64,000 nt of DNA from positions 1 through 64,000 of the forward strand of contig NZ_JHZF01000017.1 of the NCBI RefSeq assembly GCF_000688295.1, written 5' to 3'. Each line of letters begins with the position of its first letter. The stretch's first letter is position 1. Source of the DNA: Pseudooceanicola nanhaiensis DSM 18065 (GTDB lineage: Bacteria; Pseudomonadota; Alphaproteobacteria; Rhodobacterales; Rhodobacteraceae). Below are positions 34,927 to 45,090 of the stretch, one piece after another. A program made the translations under genes and the position numbers. The notes under the pieces are model-generated. The model was not told the DNA's origin, made no database searches, and saw only the letters and a list, made by a program, of their open reading frames with translations.

Positions 34927-35736
34927 TCACGTCTTCAGCCGGTGATCCAGGAAGCGGCAGATGCGCGCCTCGATCTCCGGCGTGTGCATGCGCGGCCTCA
35001 CATGACCGCCGCCCGGCACGACGATAAGCTCCGGATCCGCCCCGACCGAATGAAGACGCGCGTGGAGATCGAGGCTCTGCCTCACCGGAACCACCGTGTC
35101 GGCATCCCCGTGGATCAACAGAAACGGCGGGCTTCCGGCCTGGCAATGGTTGACGGGGCTGGCCCGGGACACGGCCTGAGCGTCGGCCGCTCCGGCCCCA
35201 AGGAGCTGGCTGACCGCTTCGTTCAGTGCGGACTCGCTCCGGGCGCCGCTGCGGGCAAGGTCGGAGGGGCCGTAGTAATCCACCACCGCCCGGATCCGGA
35301 TGCCGGGATCGGGCGCGAAATCCGGCACGTCGCGGGCGAGGGCCGCAAGAGCCGCCAGGTGGCCCCCCGCAGAAAGTCCGAGCAGCCCCAGCCGGTCCAT
35401 CCGCAGCCCGTGCTCGGGGGCGATCCGGGACAGTTTCGCCAATCCCGCGTTGACGTCCCGGACCTGGGCCGGGAAGGGCGCGTGCTGGGACAACCTGTAG
35501 CCGAGACTCGCAACGGCGTAGCCGCATTCCAGGAGATACCAGCAGCGCACCACTTTCCGGTCGCGCCGCGCCCAGCTTCCCCCGTGAACAAAGGCGATCA
35601 CGCCCTCCGATCCGCTCGCGGGGACATGCAGGTCGAGCCTTTGACGCGGGTGCGGGCCGAAGGGAATGTCGATCACGCTCCGCGTGCCGGGCGGCGGCGG
35701 CACTTCGGGTAGAGGCGGCAGGTCGTCTTCTAGCAT
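34927..35736 (-). CDS. Alpha/beta-hydrolase (esterase/lipase-like)
   Basis: A 269-residue alpha/beta hydrolase. The oxyanion motif is VHGGSWARRDRKV (about 70), the nucleophile elbow is LLGLSAGGHLAAL (Ser about 141), the acid region is IHGDADTVVPVRQS (about 217), and the catalytic His is in GGGHVRPR (about 246). VVDYYGPSDL is common in the BD-FAE, kynurenine formamidase and carboxylesterase group. No signal peptide. It is convergent with the SMP-30 gene at 34892 (34-bp gap) and faces the 35737-35972 promoter region. Substrate unknown. Confidence 0.8.
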   Translation of the reverse strand: MLEDDLPPLPEVPPPPGTRSVIDIPFGPHPRQRLDLHVPASGSEGVIAFVHGGSWARRDRKVVRCWYLLECGYAVASLGYRLSQHAPFPAQVRDVNAGLAKLSRIAPEHGLRMDRLGLLGLSAGGHLAALAALARDVPDFAPDPGIRIRAVVDYYGPSDLARSGARSESALNEAVSQLLGAGAADAQAVSRASPVNHCQAGSPPFLLIHGDADTVVPVRQSLDLHARLHSVGADPELIVVPGGGHVRPRMHTPEIEARICRFLDHRLKT

Positions 35737-35796
35737 CTGCTGGAGCTCCGTCGCGGTCCGTCGATCCTGGGTGGATCGTCGGGCCGCTGCAAATGA

Positions 35797-35826
35797 AACC
35801 TGGCGACCCGATCAGAACGCCAGGTT
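35797..35826. promoter_or_regulatory. Long inverted repeat in divergent promoter region
   Basis: AACCTGGCG (35797-35805) and CGCCAGGTT (35818-35826) are perfect 9-bp arms with a 12-nt spacer. A smaller dyad, CGATCC-TGGGT-GGATCG, lies at 35762-35778. Both lie in the 236-bp gap between the esterase (minus) and the M20/Dpp operon (plus). No T-tract follows, so an operator is likelier than a terminator. The AT-rich stretch around 35885-35905 (GGTATTTTTTCTG) may hold the operon promoter. Confidence 0.45.
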
Positions 35827-35972
35827 ATGGATCAACCCACAAGACCTTAGGCAAGGCGTCATGAGCCCAAGTTATGAGTAGGTATCCATTCGGTATTTTT
35901 TCTGAACCCGGGCCGCAGCTACCCTGACCAGAACCAGACTTGATGCCATGAAAGCGGGGCGAGGCCGGACGG

Positions 35973-37172
35973 ATGGAGCTTATACCGAGAATTTCTGAAC
36001 TCCATCACGAGATGACCGAATGGCGCCGTGATTTCCATGCAAATCCCGAACTGAACTACCGCGAAACGCGCACTTCCGACCGCGTGGCCGAGCGCCTCGA
36101 GAGCTGGGGCATCGAGGTCCAACGCGGCCTGGCCGGCACCGGCGTTGTCGGCATGCTGCGCGAAGGCAACGGCCCCGGCGCGATCGGCCTCAGGGCCGAC
36201 ATGGATGCCCTGCCGATCGAGGAGGTGTCGGACCGGCCGTGGCGGTCGACCAATCCCGGGGTGATGCATGCCTGCGGCCACGACGGGCACACCACCATGC
36301 TCCTGGGCGCGGCCCGATACCTGGCGGAGACGCGGAATTTCTCGGGCACCGTGCATTTCATCTTCCAGCCGGCCGAGGAGTTCGGGTCGGGCGCCAGGCG
36401 CATGGTGGCCGAGGGGCTGTTCGACAGTTTTCCTTGCGACACCGTCTGGGCGCTCCACAACGCGCCCAATCTGCCCGTGGGGCGGGCGGCGATCCGGCCC
36501 GGCGCCGTCATGGCGGCGGTCGACGGACTGAAGCTCGTCATCACCGGCAAGGGCGCGCATGCCGCGCGGCCCCACACCGGAAACGACCCGATCTCGGTCG
36601 GGGTCCAGCTGCACACGGCGTTCCAGCACCTCGTCACGAAGAACATCGACCCGGTCGAGACCGCGCTGGTGAACGTGACGCAATTCCACGCGGGCACGGC
36701 GGTCAACGTCGTGCCGCCGGCGGCCGAGCTGCACGCGACGATCCGCACCTTCGACCAAGGCGTGCGCGAAACCGTGAAGCGGCGCGTGCACGAGATCGTC
36801 GCCGGGATGGAGGCGGCCTATGGCGTGTCGATCGGGATCGAGTACCGGATGGGCTGTGCGCCCACCGTGAACACGCCCGAGGAAGCCGCCGCCGCCGACC
36901 GCGTCATCGCGGGCGTGCTGGGTGACGCGGCGATCATCCGGGACAATCCGCCGACCGCCGGCGGCGAGGATTTTGCCGACATGCTAGCCGCCCGGCCCGG
37001 CGCCTACATCCACATCGGCGCGGGACGGGGCGAGGACGACCCGCAGCTTCACCACCCGTCCTACGACTTCAACGACGACATCCTGCCGATCGGCGCCTCG
37101 TATTTCGCGGCGCTCGTCGAGGATCAATTGCGCGCCGGGCAAGGCGCGCAGACCAAAGGGAGGAATGAATGA
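35973..37172 (+). CDS. M20-family amidohydrolase/deacylase (hippurate hydrolase-like)
   Basis: A 399-residue di-zinc peptidase-family M20D protein. Metal and catalytic motifs: HACGHDGHT (99-107), FQPAEEFGSG (about 132-141), ALHNAPN (about 167) and GGEDFADML (about 330), with HHPSYDFND near the C-terminus. This family cleaves N-acyl amino acids, hippurate-like amides or indoleacetyl-amino acids. No signal peptide. It overlaps the Dpp-type binding protein by 4 nt (ATGA), so it probably hydrolyses what that importer brings in. Confidence 0.83.
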   Translation: MELIPRISELHHEMTEWRRDFHANPELNYRETRTSDRVAERLESWGIEVQRGLAGTGVVGMLREGNGPGAIGLRADMDALPIEEVSDRPWRSTNPGVMHACGHDGHTTMLLGAARYLAETRNFSGTVHFIFQPAEEFGSGARRMVAEGLFDSFPCDTVWALHNAPNLPVGRAAIRPGAVMAAVDGLKLVITGKGAHAARPHTGNDPISVGVQLHTAFQHLVTKNIDPVETALVNVTQFHAGTAVNVVPPAAELHATIRTFDQGVRETVKRRVHEIVAGMEAAYGVSIGIEYRMGCAPTVNTPEEAAAADRVIAGVLGDAAIIRDNPPTAGGEDFADMLAARPGAYIHIGAGRGEDDPQLHHPSYDFNDDILPIGASYFAALVEDQLRAGQGAQTKGRNE

Positions 37173-38764
37173 GACCCATCCACATGCTGCACGCCCTGGC
37201 GCTGGCCGCCGCTTTCGTGCTGACCGGCGCGGCGCAGGCCGGCGCCCAGGACAAGGTGCTGCGCTGGTCCTCGCAGGCGTCGATCGCCAATCTGGATCCG
37301 CACGGCACCACGGGCGCCCTGCCGCTGTCGATCCTCGGCAACGTCTACGAACCTCTCGTGGGGCGGGACGCGGAAATGGAGCTCGAGCCCGTGCTCGCCA
37401 CCGGGTGGGAGGTCGTCAACCCGACGACCTGGCGCTTCAAGCTGCGCGAAGGCGTGACCTTCCACAACGGCAACAGCTTCAACGCCGACGACGTGATCTT
37501 CTCGATCAACCGCGTCGGCAACCAGTATTCCTTCCTCCGCGACCGGGTCTCGATGATCGAGGAGATGAACAAGATCGACGATCACACGATCGAGTTCGTC
37601 ACCAAGGTGCCGTCGCCGATCCTGCCCGAATCCTGGACGTCGATCTACATGATGGACAAGGAATGGTCCGAGGAGCACGATGCGACCGTGCCCTCGAATT
37701 CGGTCGAGAACATCGAAAGCTACGCCGGTCAGCACAGCAATGGCACCGGCCCCTTCGTGGTCACCGAACGCGTCCCCGAGCAACGCACGGTGTTCGAACC
37801 CTTCAAGGACTACTGGGACGAGGTCGATCACAACCTCGACCGGGTCGAATACCTTCCGATCACCCAGGACGGCACCCGCGTCGCGGCCCTGCTGTCGGGC
37901 GAGATCGACATGATGTTCCCGGTCCCGCTTCAGGACATCGACCGGATCAATTCCAACGACGGGACGGAGGTGCTGATCCAGCCCGAGCTTCGCACCATCA
38001 TGCTGGGCATGGACCAGCGCCGGGACGACGCGCTCCAGACCGAGCCCGAGGGCAACCCGTTCAAGGACCGCCGCGTGCGGCTCGCGATCTACCAGGCGAT
38101 CGACATCGACGGGATCCAGGAAAAGATCATGAACGGCCTTTCCGAACCGGCCGCGACGCTGATTTCTCCCCTGCTGTTCGCGCCTGCGGGCGAGATGGAG
38201 CGCTATCCCTTCGACCCCGAGGCCTCCAGGCGCCTTCTGGCCGAGGCCGGGTATCCGGATGGCTTCAAGACCGCGCTGGTCTGCACCAACAACCGCTACG
38301 TGAACGACGAGCGCATCTGCCAGGCCGTGACCTCCATGCTGGCCCGTGTCGGCATCGATGTCGATCTGCGGACCATGAACGTGAACCAGTACTGGAAGGT
38401 CGTCGGGCGCCCGGTGCAGGAATTCGCCATCTACATGATGGGCTGGACGCCCGGCGGGCTCGACAGCTATTCCGTGCTCTTCAACCTGATGGGAAGCTGG
38501 GACGAGGAATCCGGCCGAGGGCGGATCAACAACGGCGACTGGGCCAATGACCGCATCGACGAGATCGTCGCCGCCGTCGAGAGCGAGACCGACAAGGCAA
38601 AGCGCGACGCGCTGATCGCGGAGGCCTACCAGATCGTGCATGACGAGGTCTATTACCTGCCGCTGCACCAGCAGGCCGTGGTCTGGGGAGTGCGTGACGG
38701 CGTCCACGTGGTCCAGCGCCCCGACGATTACTTCCAGTACAAGCTGGCCACGATGGACGACTGA
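37169..38764 (+). CDS. Dpp/Opp-type ABC importer binding protein
   Basis: A 531-residue family-5 extracellular solute-binding protein (SBP_bac_5). Signal peptide about 1-27 (LHALALAAAFVLTGAAQAGA). The mature part has LRWSSQASIANLDPHGTTG, YEPLVGRD, the LREGVTFHNGNSFNADDVIFS signature (cut as LREGVTFHNGNSFNADDV), and FKDRRVRLAIYQAID. It carries peptides, opines or other oligomers to the permeases at 38854 and 39842. Two hairpins follow its stop. It is coupled to the M20 deacylase, so acylated amino acids or short peptides are plausible ligands. Confidence 0.83.
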   Translation: MRPIHMLHALALAAAFVLTGAAQAGAQDKVLRWSSQASIANLDPHGTTGALPLSILGNVYEPLVGRDAEMELEPVLATGWEVVNPTTWRFKLREGVTFHNGNSFNADDVIFSINRVGNQYSFLRDRVSMIEEMNKIDDHTIEFVTKVPSPILPESWTSIYMMDKEWSEEHDATVPSNSVENIESYAGQHSNGTGPFVVTERVPEQRTVFEPFKDYWDEVDHNLDRVEYLPITQDGTRVAALLSGEIDMMFPVPLQDIDRINSNDGTEVLIQPELRTIMLGMDQRRDDALQTEPEGNPFKDRRVRLAIYQAIDIDGIQEKIMNGLSEPAATLISPLLFAPAGEMERYPFDPEASRRLLAEAGYPDGFKTALVCTNNRYVNDERICQAVTSMLARVGIDVDLRTMNVNQYWKVVGRPVQEFAIYMMGWTPGGLDSYSVLFNLMGSWDEESGRGRINNGDWANDRIDEIVAAVESETDKAKRDALIAEAYQIVHDEVYYLPLHQQAVVWGVRDGVHVVQRPDDYFQYKLATMDD

Positions 38765-38772
38765 GCCCTGCC

Positions 38773-38828
38773 GGCGGCCCCGCATCCCGGCCGCCTCGAG
38801 AACCGGGCGCCTCGCAACGGGGCGCCCG
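38773..38828 (+). terminator. Two consecutive stem-loops after the Dpp-type receptor gene
   Basis: GGCGGCC (38773-38779) pairs with GGCCGCC (38789-38795), and CGGGCGCC (38804-38811) pairs with GGCGCCCG (38821-38828). They begin 8 nt past the stop and end before the permease start at 38854. There is no T-tract, fitting mRNA 3'-end protection or partial termination inside the operon. Confidence 0.5.
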
Positions 38829-38853
38829 TCACCCAGTCAGGAGGGACCTCGCC

Positions 38854-39849
38854 ATGATCCGCTATGTCTCGGGACGGCTCGCCCAGTCCCTTCTCGTCAT
38901 GTTCCTCGTCGCCGCCGTCGCCTTCGCGCTGTTCGGCTTCGTGGGCGACCCGATCCGCCAGATGATCACCGAGGACGCCTCGCAGTCCGAGATCGACCGC
39001 CTGCGCGAGATGATGGGCCTCAACGATCCCGTGCCGGTGCAGTTCTGGCGCTACATCACCGGCGCCGTGCAGGGGGATTTCGGCGTCTCCTATTTCCACA
39101 AGCGACCCGTCGGCGCGCTGATCGCGGAACGGCTTCCGGCCACGTTTGAGCTGGCCGGCCTGTCGGTCCTGCTCTCGATCCTCATCGGCGTGCCGCTCGG
39201 GGTCTATACGGGCCTGCACCGGCACGGACGCATCGCGCGGGGGCTGATGGCGGTCTCGCTGGTCGGCATCTCGATCCCGACCTTCCTGATCGGGATCATG
39301 CTGATCTACCTCTTCTCGGTGATCCTCGGCTGGCTGCCGTCCTTCGGACGGGGCGAGACCGTCGCGCTGTTCGGCGGGGCCTGGACCACGGGGTTCTTCA
39401 CCGTCTCGGGGCTCAAGTCGCTGATTTTGCCGGCCATCACGCTCGCGCTGTTCCAGAGCACGATGATCATGCGGCTGGTCCGGGCCGAGATGCTGGATGT
39501 CATGCGGACCGATTACATCAAGTTCGCCCGCGCCCGCGGTCTGCGCGACCGAAGCGTGCATTTCCGCCACGCGCTGAAGAACACGCTGATGCCGGTCGTC
39601 ACGGTGATCGGCCTGCAACTCGGGACCGTGATCGCCTTCGCGATCATCACCGAAAGCGTCTTTCAATGGCCCGGCATGGGGCGGCTGTTTCTCCAGGCGA
39701 TCCAGCAGGTCGATATCCCGGTGATGTCCGCCTACCTGATCATGATCGCCTTCTTCTTCGTGGTCATCAACCTAATCACGGACCTTGCATATTACGCCAT
39801 CGACCCGCGTCTGCGGACGAACGCGGTCAAGGGAGGGGCGCATGCCTGA
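38854..39849 (+). CDS. Dpp/Opp-type ABC importer permease (DppB-like)
   Basis: A 331-residue inner-membrane permease with six predicted helices. It has the usual DppB start (MIRYVSGRLAQSLLVMFLVA), GLNDPVPVQFWRYITGAVQGDFG, and the ATPase-contact loop DYIKFARARGLRDRSVHFRHALKNTL (EAA-like; read from about residue 222). GGAGGGACC precedes ATG 38854. It overlaps the next permease by 8 nt. Confidence 0.85.
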   Translation: MIRYVSGRLAQSLLVMFLVAAVAFALFGFVGDPIRQMITEDASQSEIDRLREMMGLNDPVPVQFWRYITGAVQGDFGVSYFHKRPVGALIAERLPATFELAGLSVLLSILIGVPLGVYTGLHRHGRIARGLMAVSLVGISIPTFLIGIMLIYLFSVILGWLPSFGRGETVALFGGAWTTGFFTVSGLKSLILPAITLALFQSTMIMRLVRAEMLDVMRTDYIKFARARGLRDRSVHFRHALKNTLMPVVTVIGLQLGTVIAFAIITESVFQWPGMGRLFLQAIQQVDIPVMSAYLIMIAFFFVVINLITDLAYYAIDPRLRTNAVKGGAHA

Positions 39850-40804
39850 CACCAACACCAACGCCGTGGCGCCGGGCGCCGTGATCGCCCCCAAGGGCCG
39901 CTGGCATCGCCTGCGCGACAGCGACCTCGCGCACAGTTTCCTGTCGTCGCCGGTGACGGTGGCCGCAGCCGCCTTTGCGATGCTGATGATCCTGGCTTCG
40001 CTCGGCGCGGGCCTGATCGCACCGCACGATCCCTACGACATGGCCTCGATCGACATTTTCGACGCCATGCTGCCGCCCGCCTGGAAAGATGGCGGCGAGG
40101 CAGAGTTCCTGCTGGGGACCGATGCGATCGGCCGGGACGTCCTGTCCACGATCCTCTACGGCAGCCGCATGTCGATCTTCATCGGCGTGACCAGCGTGAT
40201 CCTGTCGCTGGCGATCGGCGTCACCGCCGGGCTCTTCGCAGGCTATCGGGGCGGCTGGATCGACGCGGTCATCATGCGCATAGCCGAGATCCAGCTCTCG
40301 CTGCCGACGATCCTGGTGGCGCTGCTGATCAACGGGATCCTGCGGGCCATCGCACCGCCCTCGACGCTCGACAGCATCGCGATCCTTGTCCTGATCCTGT
40401 CGATCGGGCTCAGCAACTGGGTCCAGTTCGCGCGGGCCGTCCGCGCCTCGACCATGGTCGAGCGGGGACAGGAATACATCCTGGCCGCGCGTCTGATCGG
40501 GATCGGTGGGATGGCGATCATGTTCCGACACATCCTGCCCAACGTGATGGGACCGATCATGGTGATCGCGACGCTCAACCTTTCGGGCGCGATCCTGACC
40601 GAGGCGACGCTGTCGTTCCTGGGCGTCGGCGTCCCCCCGACGCAGCCCTCGCTCGGCACGCTGATCAACGACGGGACCGACTACCTGTTCTCCGGGTCCT
40701 GGTGGATCACGATCTTCCCCGGCGCGGCGCTCGCCCTTCTCGTGCTGACGGTGAACCTCGTCGGCGACTGGCTGCGCGATGCACTGAACCCCACGCTTGG
40801 ATGA
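39842..40804 (+). CDS. Dpp/Opp-type ABC importer permease (DppC-like)
   Basis: A 320-residue permease. ATG 39842 is chosen because it has GGGAGGGGC just upstream and overlaps dppB by 8 nt; the longer frame begins inside dppB. The marks are [22 protein letters not shown] (cut as [18 protein letters not shown]), the EAA loop [21 protein letters not shown] and [19 protein letters not shown]. Pairs with the 38854 product in the membrane. Confidence 0.85.
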   Translation: MPDTNTNAVAPGAVIAPKGRWHRLRDSDLAHSFLSSPVTVAAAAFAMLMILASLGAGLIAPHDPYDMASIDIFDAMLPPAWKDGGEAEFLLGTDAIGRDVLSTILYGSRMSIFIGVTSVILSLAIGVTAGLFAGYRGGWIDAVIMRIAEIQLSLPTILVALLINGILRAIAPPSTLDSIAILVLILSIGLSNWVQFARAVRASTMVERGQEYILAARLIGIGGMAIMFRHILPNVMGPIMVIATLNLSGAILTEATLSFLGVGVPPTQPSLGTLINDGTDYLFSGSWWITIFPGAALALLVLTVNLVGDWLRDALNPTLG

Positions 40805-40808
40805 TGCC

Positions 40809-42578
40809 ATGAGCCTTCTCGAACTGCGCGACCTCAAAATCCACTTCGACACGCGCCGCCGGACGGTGGAGGCGGTGCGGGGCATCGACCTCACTGTCGA
40901 ACGGGGCGAGATCCTGGGCATCGTGGGGGAATCCGGGGCCGGGAAATCCACCATCGGCAACGCGATCATGGGGCTTCTCGAACCGCCCGGACGGATCGCG
41001 GGCGGAGAGGTGATCTTCGACGGCGCTCGGCTGGACACCATGTCCGAGAAGCAGCGGCGGCACATCCGGGGCGCCCGGATCGGCATGATCTTCCAGGACC
41101 CGATGACGAGCCTGAACCCGCTGCTTACGGTCGGGGACCAGATCGCCGAGACGATCTGCCGCCACAGCGGCAAGCCGCGGGCGACCGCGATGCGCGAAGC
41201 CGTCGCCTTTCTGGGCGAAGTGGGGATCCCGGAACCAGAGACGCGCGCGGGCGAGTATCCGCACCAGTTCTCGGGCGGGATGCGCCAGCGTGTGGTCATC
41301 ACGCTCGCCCTCTGCGCCGACCCCGACCTCGTCATCTGCGACGAGCCGACCACGGCGCTCGACGTCTCGGTACAGGCGCAGATCCTCGACCTCCTGCGCA
41401 GGCTCTGCCGGGAGCGCAATGTCGGCGCGATCTTCATCACCCACGACATGGGCGTGATCTCGGAGGTCACGGACCGGGTGGCGGTGATGTACCAGGGCCG
41501 CGTCGTCGAAACGGGGGCGACCGCCTCGGTCCTGGCGCGTCCCCGGCATGCCTACAGCCAGAGCCTGCTGGCCGCGGTCCCGCGCTCGGACGTCCGGCTC
41601 GACCGCTTCCCGCAGCTCGACTACCGCGCGGACGGGGAAGACCCGAGCACGCGCAAGGTGATCGACCTCTCGACCCACTGGCTGGGGCGGCGCGTCGGCG
41701 AGGCGGCGACGGCCGACGTCGCCCCGCTGCTGCAGGCCGAGGGCCTCACAATGCGTTTCGTCAGTCATCACTCGGTGGTGCCATCCTGGCGGCGCAGCTT
41801 CGCCGCCGTCCGTGACGTGAGCTTCGACATCAGGCGGGGCGAGACATTCGGCCTCGTCGGCGAAAGCGGTTCCGGCAAGTCCACGGTGGCGCGCATGATC
41901 GCCGGGCTCTACGAGCCGAGCGAGGGGCGCATATTCTACGACCGGACCGAGATCGCGGGCCCCGGCGCCGTGGCGATGCAGCCCCGGACGCGCCAGCAGA
42001 TCCAGATGATCTTCCAGGATCCCTTCTCTTCCCTGAACCGGCGCAAGCGGGTCGGCGACATCCTGACCGAACCGATCCGGCACCACCGCCTCGCGGCGTC
42101 GCGGGGCGAGGCCGACGCCATCGCAGCCGACCTGCTCGACCACGTGGGCCTGGGGGCCGAGGCGGCGCGCGCATATCCGCACGAATTCTCGGGCGGGCAG
42201 CGGCAGCGGATATCCATCGCCCGGGCGCTCGCGACGCGGCCGCAATTCCTGATCTGCGACGAACCGACCTCGGCGCTCGACGTGTCGATCCAGGCGCAGA
42301 TCCTGAACCTGCTGAAGAACCTCCAGCAGGAGCTCGGGCTGACGCTGCTCTTCATCAGCCACGACCTGCCGGTGATCCGCCAGATGTGCGACCGCGTCGG
42401 CGTGATGAGATCCGGCGAGATAGTCGAACTCGCCCCGGCAGAGCAGCTCTTCAAGGCGCCGGCGCATCCCTACACCCGTGAGCTTCTGAGCCTCATGCCG
42501 CGCGTCGTCGGGGAAGACGTCGACCGGTGCGCGGAGGGGCGCCAAGCGTCCGCGGGCACAGCGCAGACAAAGTGCTAG
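40809..42578 (+). CDS. Fused double ATPase of Dpp/Opp-type ABC importer (DppD-DppF)
   Basis: A 589-residue protein joining both importer ATPases. Domain 1 (about 1-265) has GESGAGKST, then [15 protein letters not shown] and [15 protein letters not shown]. Domain 2 (about 300-560) has GESGSGKST, then [15 protein letters not shown] and [14 protein letters not shown]. Each domain ends with an oligopeptide/dipeptide C-terminal extension ([28 protein letters not shown]). ATG 40809 is 4 nt after dppC. Usually these are two genes; the fusion guarantees a heterodimer. Its TAG stop overlaps the stop of the convergent lysR in the palindrome CTAG. Confidence 0.87.
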   Translation: MSLLELRDLKIHFDTRRRTVEAVRGIDLTVERGEILGIVGESGAGKSTIGNAIMGLLEPPGRIAGGEVIFDGARLDTMSEKQRRHIRGARIGMIFQDPMTSLNPLLTVGDQIAETICRHSGKPRATAMREAVAFLGEVGIPEPETRAGEYPHQFSGGMRQRVVITLALCADPDLVICDEPTTALDVSVQAQILDLLRRLCRERNVGAIFITHDMGVISEVTDRVAVMYQGRVVETGATASVLARPRHAYSQSLLAAVPRSDVRLDRFPQLDYRADGEDPSTRKVIDLSTHWLGRRVGEAATADVAPLLQAEGLTMRFVSHHSVVPSWRRSFAAVRDVSFDIRRGETFGLVGESGSGKSTVARMIAGLYEPSEGRIFYDRTEIAGPGAVAMQPRTRQQIQMIFQDPFSSLNRRKRVGDILTEPIRHHRLAASRGEADAIAADLLDHVGLGAEAARAYPHEFSGGQRQRISIARALATRPQFLICDEPTSALDVSIQAQILNLLKNLQQELGLTLLFISHDLPVIRQMCDRVGVMRSGEIVELAPAEQLFKAPAHPYTRELLSLMPRVVGEDVDRCAEGRQASAGTAQTKC

Positions 42579-43531
42579 CCCGCCTCCTCGCGGGCGCGCC
42601 GCGGCAGCCGAACCTCCATCCAGTCTGGCCGGTTGGAGACGCCGTCATGCATGTCGCGGATGTGCCGTTTCAGGATGTTCAGGAAGCGGTTCGCCAGCGG
42701 AGACGCCACACGGTCCCTCGGCCGGAAGGATGAGAAGGTGAACTCGATCGCCGGATCGAAAGGGATCGCGACCACATCGCGCCAGAACTCCTGCCGCACG
42801 CCCAGGGGCTCGACGATGGCGACGCCGACGCCCCGCGAGACCAGCGCGTTCGCCTCGGCCGAGGCGAAGACCTCTATCCGCATCTTGCGGCTGACACGGT
42901 GCTGCTCGAACACCCCGTCGGTGATGTGCCGCATCCGGCTGTCGCGGCTGAACGAGATGAACTCCTCGCCCTCGAGGTCCTTGGGACCGATCCGCGAGCG
43001 CCCGGCAAGCGGGTGATCCCGCGGCACCACGCAGACCGAGCTCGCATGCAGCAGCGGCTCGATCCGCAGGGCGGGGTGCTGGAACTGCGTGACCGAGAAA
43101 CCGATGTCGACATTCGCGGCCAGCACGTCGGGCCCGACGTTGGAGGACATGTCCATCAGGATGTCGACCTGCGGATTTTCGCGCGAGAATTCCGCCAGCG
43201 CGTCGGCGACCAGCGTGTGCCCGATCGTCGCCGCGGTAATCAACCGCAACTCACCCGTCCGGAATTCGCGCAGGTCCCGCGCGAAACGCTCCACGTCGGC
43301 GAGCGAGGCAAAGAGGCGCCGCACCTCGTTGTAGAGCATCCGCGCCTCGTCGGTCGGAATCAGGCGCCGCTTCTCGCGGTGGAAGAGTGCGAGGTCGAGG
43401 TCGAGCTCGAGCCCGGCAAGCATCTTGCTCATGGCCGGCTGGGTGACATACATCCGTTCGGCCGCCGCGGTCACGGTGCCTGTTTCCATGAACTGGATGA
43501 AGGCTTCGAGTTGCCTGTGGGTGATGCGCAT
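42575..43531 (-). CDS. LysR-family transcriptional regulator
   Basis: A 318-residue LysR protein. HTH about 1-62 ([31 protein letters not shown], read as [19 protein letters not shown] and [16 protein letters not shown]), then the co-inducer domain from about 90 ([20 protein letters not shown]). It is convergent with the Dpp-type operon (4-bp overlap) and downstream of the co-oriented amidase gene. Either operon may be its target; the dyads at 35762-35826 are candidate sites. Confidence 0.83.
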   Translation of the reverse strand: MRITHRQLEAFIQFMETGTVTAAAERMYVTQPAMSKMLAGLELDLDLALFHREKRRLIPTDEARMLYNEVRRLFASLADVERFARDLREFRTGELRLITAATIGHTLVADALAEFSRENPQVDILMDMSSNVGPDVLAANVDIGFSVTQFQHPALRIEPLLHASSVCVVPRDHPLAGRSRIGPKDLEGEEFISFSRDSRMRHITDGVFEQHRVSRKMRIEVFASAEANALVSRGVGVAIVEPLGVRQEFWRDVVAIPFDPAIEFTFSSFRPRDRVASPLANRFLNILKRHIRDMHDGVSNRPDWMEVRLPRRAREEAG

Positions 43532-43599
43532 GGCCTGCCTTTCGTCGCTCGGCGAAGCTTACCGCGCATCCCCGGCCGGGCAACAGGCGCCGGGCGCCG

Positions 43600-45033
43600 T
43601 CACCCCGCCGCCGGTGGCCAGGTCCCGGCCCAAGGCATCAGCCGTTCGATCGCCGCCGCCACGCCAAGCAGCCGCGCCTCGCTGTGCCAGGGTCCGACGA
43701 TCTGCATGCCGATCGGGATCCCCGAGGACGACATGCCGACCGGGACCGACATCGCGGGATGGCCGCTCGCGTTCTGGGGGACCGTGTAGGGATACCAGGA
43801 TTCCCGCAGCGGCCCGTGATCCACCCCGTCCACGATCAGCGGCCCGTCCGCCTGCTGGTCGACGGGAAGCGAGGGCGTGACAATGGTCGGCGTGATGTAG
43901 ATTTCGGCGCCATCGAAATTGCGCTCCACCTCGTGGAAGATGTCCGTCCGCGCCCGGATCGCGCCGGCCAGTGCGTCGTAGGTGTGCTGCGGTCCCGGCG
44001 TCAGGGACAGCCGGGCCGTCCGGTCCATCCGGTCCCCGAACGCGTCCCGGAGATGGCCGAACCGCGCGAACTGGTAGGCGCGCATCAGGATCAGCGCGTT
44101 GCCGATGTCATGGACCGGCGCGTCGATCGTGCCAACGTCCCGCGCCCCTGCATCGGTCAGGACCGACACGGCGTTCACGACCGCGGCCTCGACCTCGGGG
44201 TCCAGCCATTCGTTCACGGTGCGCAGCACGACGCGCAGCCGCAGGCCCTTCAGCGCCGCGACCGGGTCCTCGGGAAGCGTAACCGCATCCGCGCTGCCGC
44301 CGAAGGACCAGGGGTCGCGCCGGTCGGGGCCCTTCATGCCGTTGAGCCCAAGCGCCAGGTCCGAAATCGTCCGGCCCATCACCCCGATGCAGGTGAGCGA
44401 GCCGAAGACATCCGTCGTCGTTTCATGCGGGATCGCGCCCCAGGTCGCCTTGATCCCCGCCACGCCGCAGGCGGAGGCCGGTATGCGGCCCGACCCGGCA
44501 CCGTCGGACGAGACGTGCAGCGGACCGAAGCCCATGGACGCGCCGATGCCGGCACCGCCCGAGGACCCGCCGCAGGAGCGCGAGAGGTCCCAGGGGTTCC
44601 GGCTGATCCCGTTGGTGGGGCAGTCGGTCAGCACCTTGTGGCCGAATTCCGGCGTCGCGGTCTTGGCAAAGGGAATGGCGCCCTTGAGGCGCAGCCGGGC
44701 GATCGCCTCGGCATCCGTGTCGGCGATGACGCCCCTGTAGGCGAAGGAGCCCATCTCGACCGGCAGGCCCTTCACCTTGACAAGGTCCTTTACGGTCACG
44801 GGCACCCCTTGCAGCGCGCCGGGCGCCGCGCCGTCGGCGAGCGCGCGGTCACGCGCTTCGGCCTCCTGCATCGCGGCCTCGGGGTCGCAATGGGCTATGC
44901 CGTTCGTCTCGGTGTCCAGTCTCTCGATCCGGTCCAGCACGGCGCGCATCAGCCGCGCGGCCTTCAGCTCGCCGGTGCGCAGGCGCGGCAGCAGGTCCGT
45001 CGCGCTCATGCGGCAGAGTTCGTCTTCGGTCAT
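43600..45033 (-). CDS. Amidase-signature-family amidase
   Basis: A 477-residue amidase signature enzyme that hydrolyses amides to acid and ammonia or amine. The Lys-cisSer-Ser triad regions are present: VPVTVKDLVKV (Lys about 82), RSCGGSSGGAG (about 155) and SSDGAGSGRIPASACGVAG (nucleophile Ser about 181). No signal peptide. On the minus strand it is the third gene after the ligase (45950) and the amidohydrolase-like gene (45091), 57 nt after the latter. An amide-to-acid-to-acyl-CoA route is suggested. The substrate is unknown. Confidence 0.84.
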   Translation of the reverse strand: MTEDELCRMSATDLLPRLRTGELKAARLMRAVLDRIERLDTETNGIAHCDPEAAMQEAEARDRALADGAAPGALQGVPVTVKDLVKVKGLPVEMGSFAYRGVIADTDAEAIARLRLKGAIPFAKTATPEFGHKVLTDCPTNGISRNPWDLSRSCGGSSGGAGIGASMGFGPLHVSSDGAGSGRIPASACGVAGIKATWGAIPHETTTDVFGSLTCIGVMGRTISDLALGLNGMKGPDRRDPWSFGGSADAVTLPEDPVAALKGLRLRVVLRTVNEWLDPEVEAAVVNAVSVLTDAGARDVGTIDAPVHDIGNALILMRAYQFARFGHLRDAFGDRMDRTARLSLTPGPQHTYDALAGAIRARTDIFHEVERNFDGAEIYITPTIVTPSLPVDQQADGPLIVDGVDHGPLRESWYPYTVPQNASGHPAMSVPVGMSSSGIPIGMQIVGPWHSEARLLGVAAAIERLMPWAGTWPPAAG

Positions 45034-45090
45034 ACAGGTCTCCCCCCTTTTGGCTTACGCTACGTCGGCCTCTCCGGCTCTGCCCAGATG

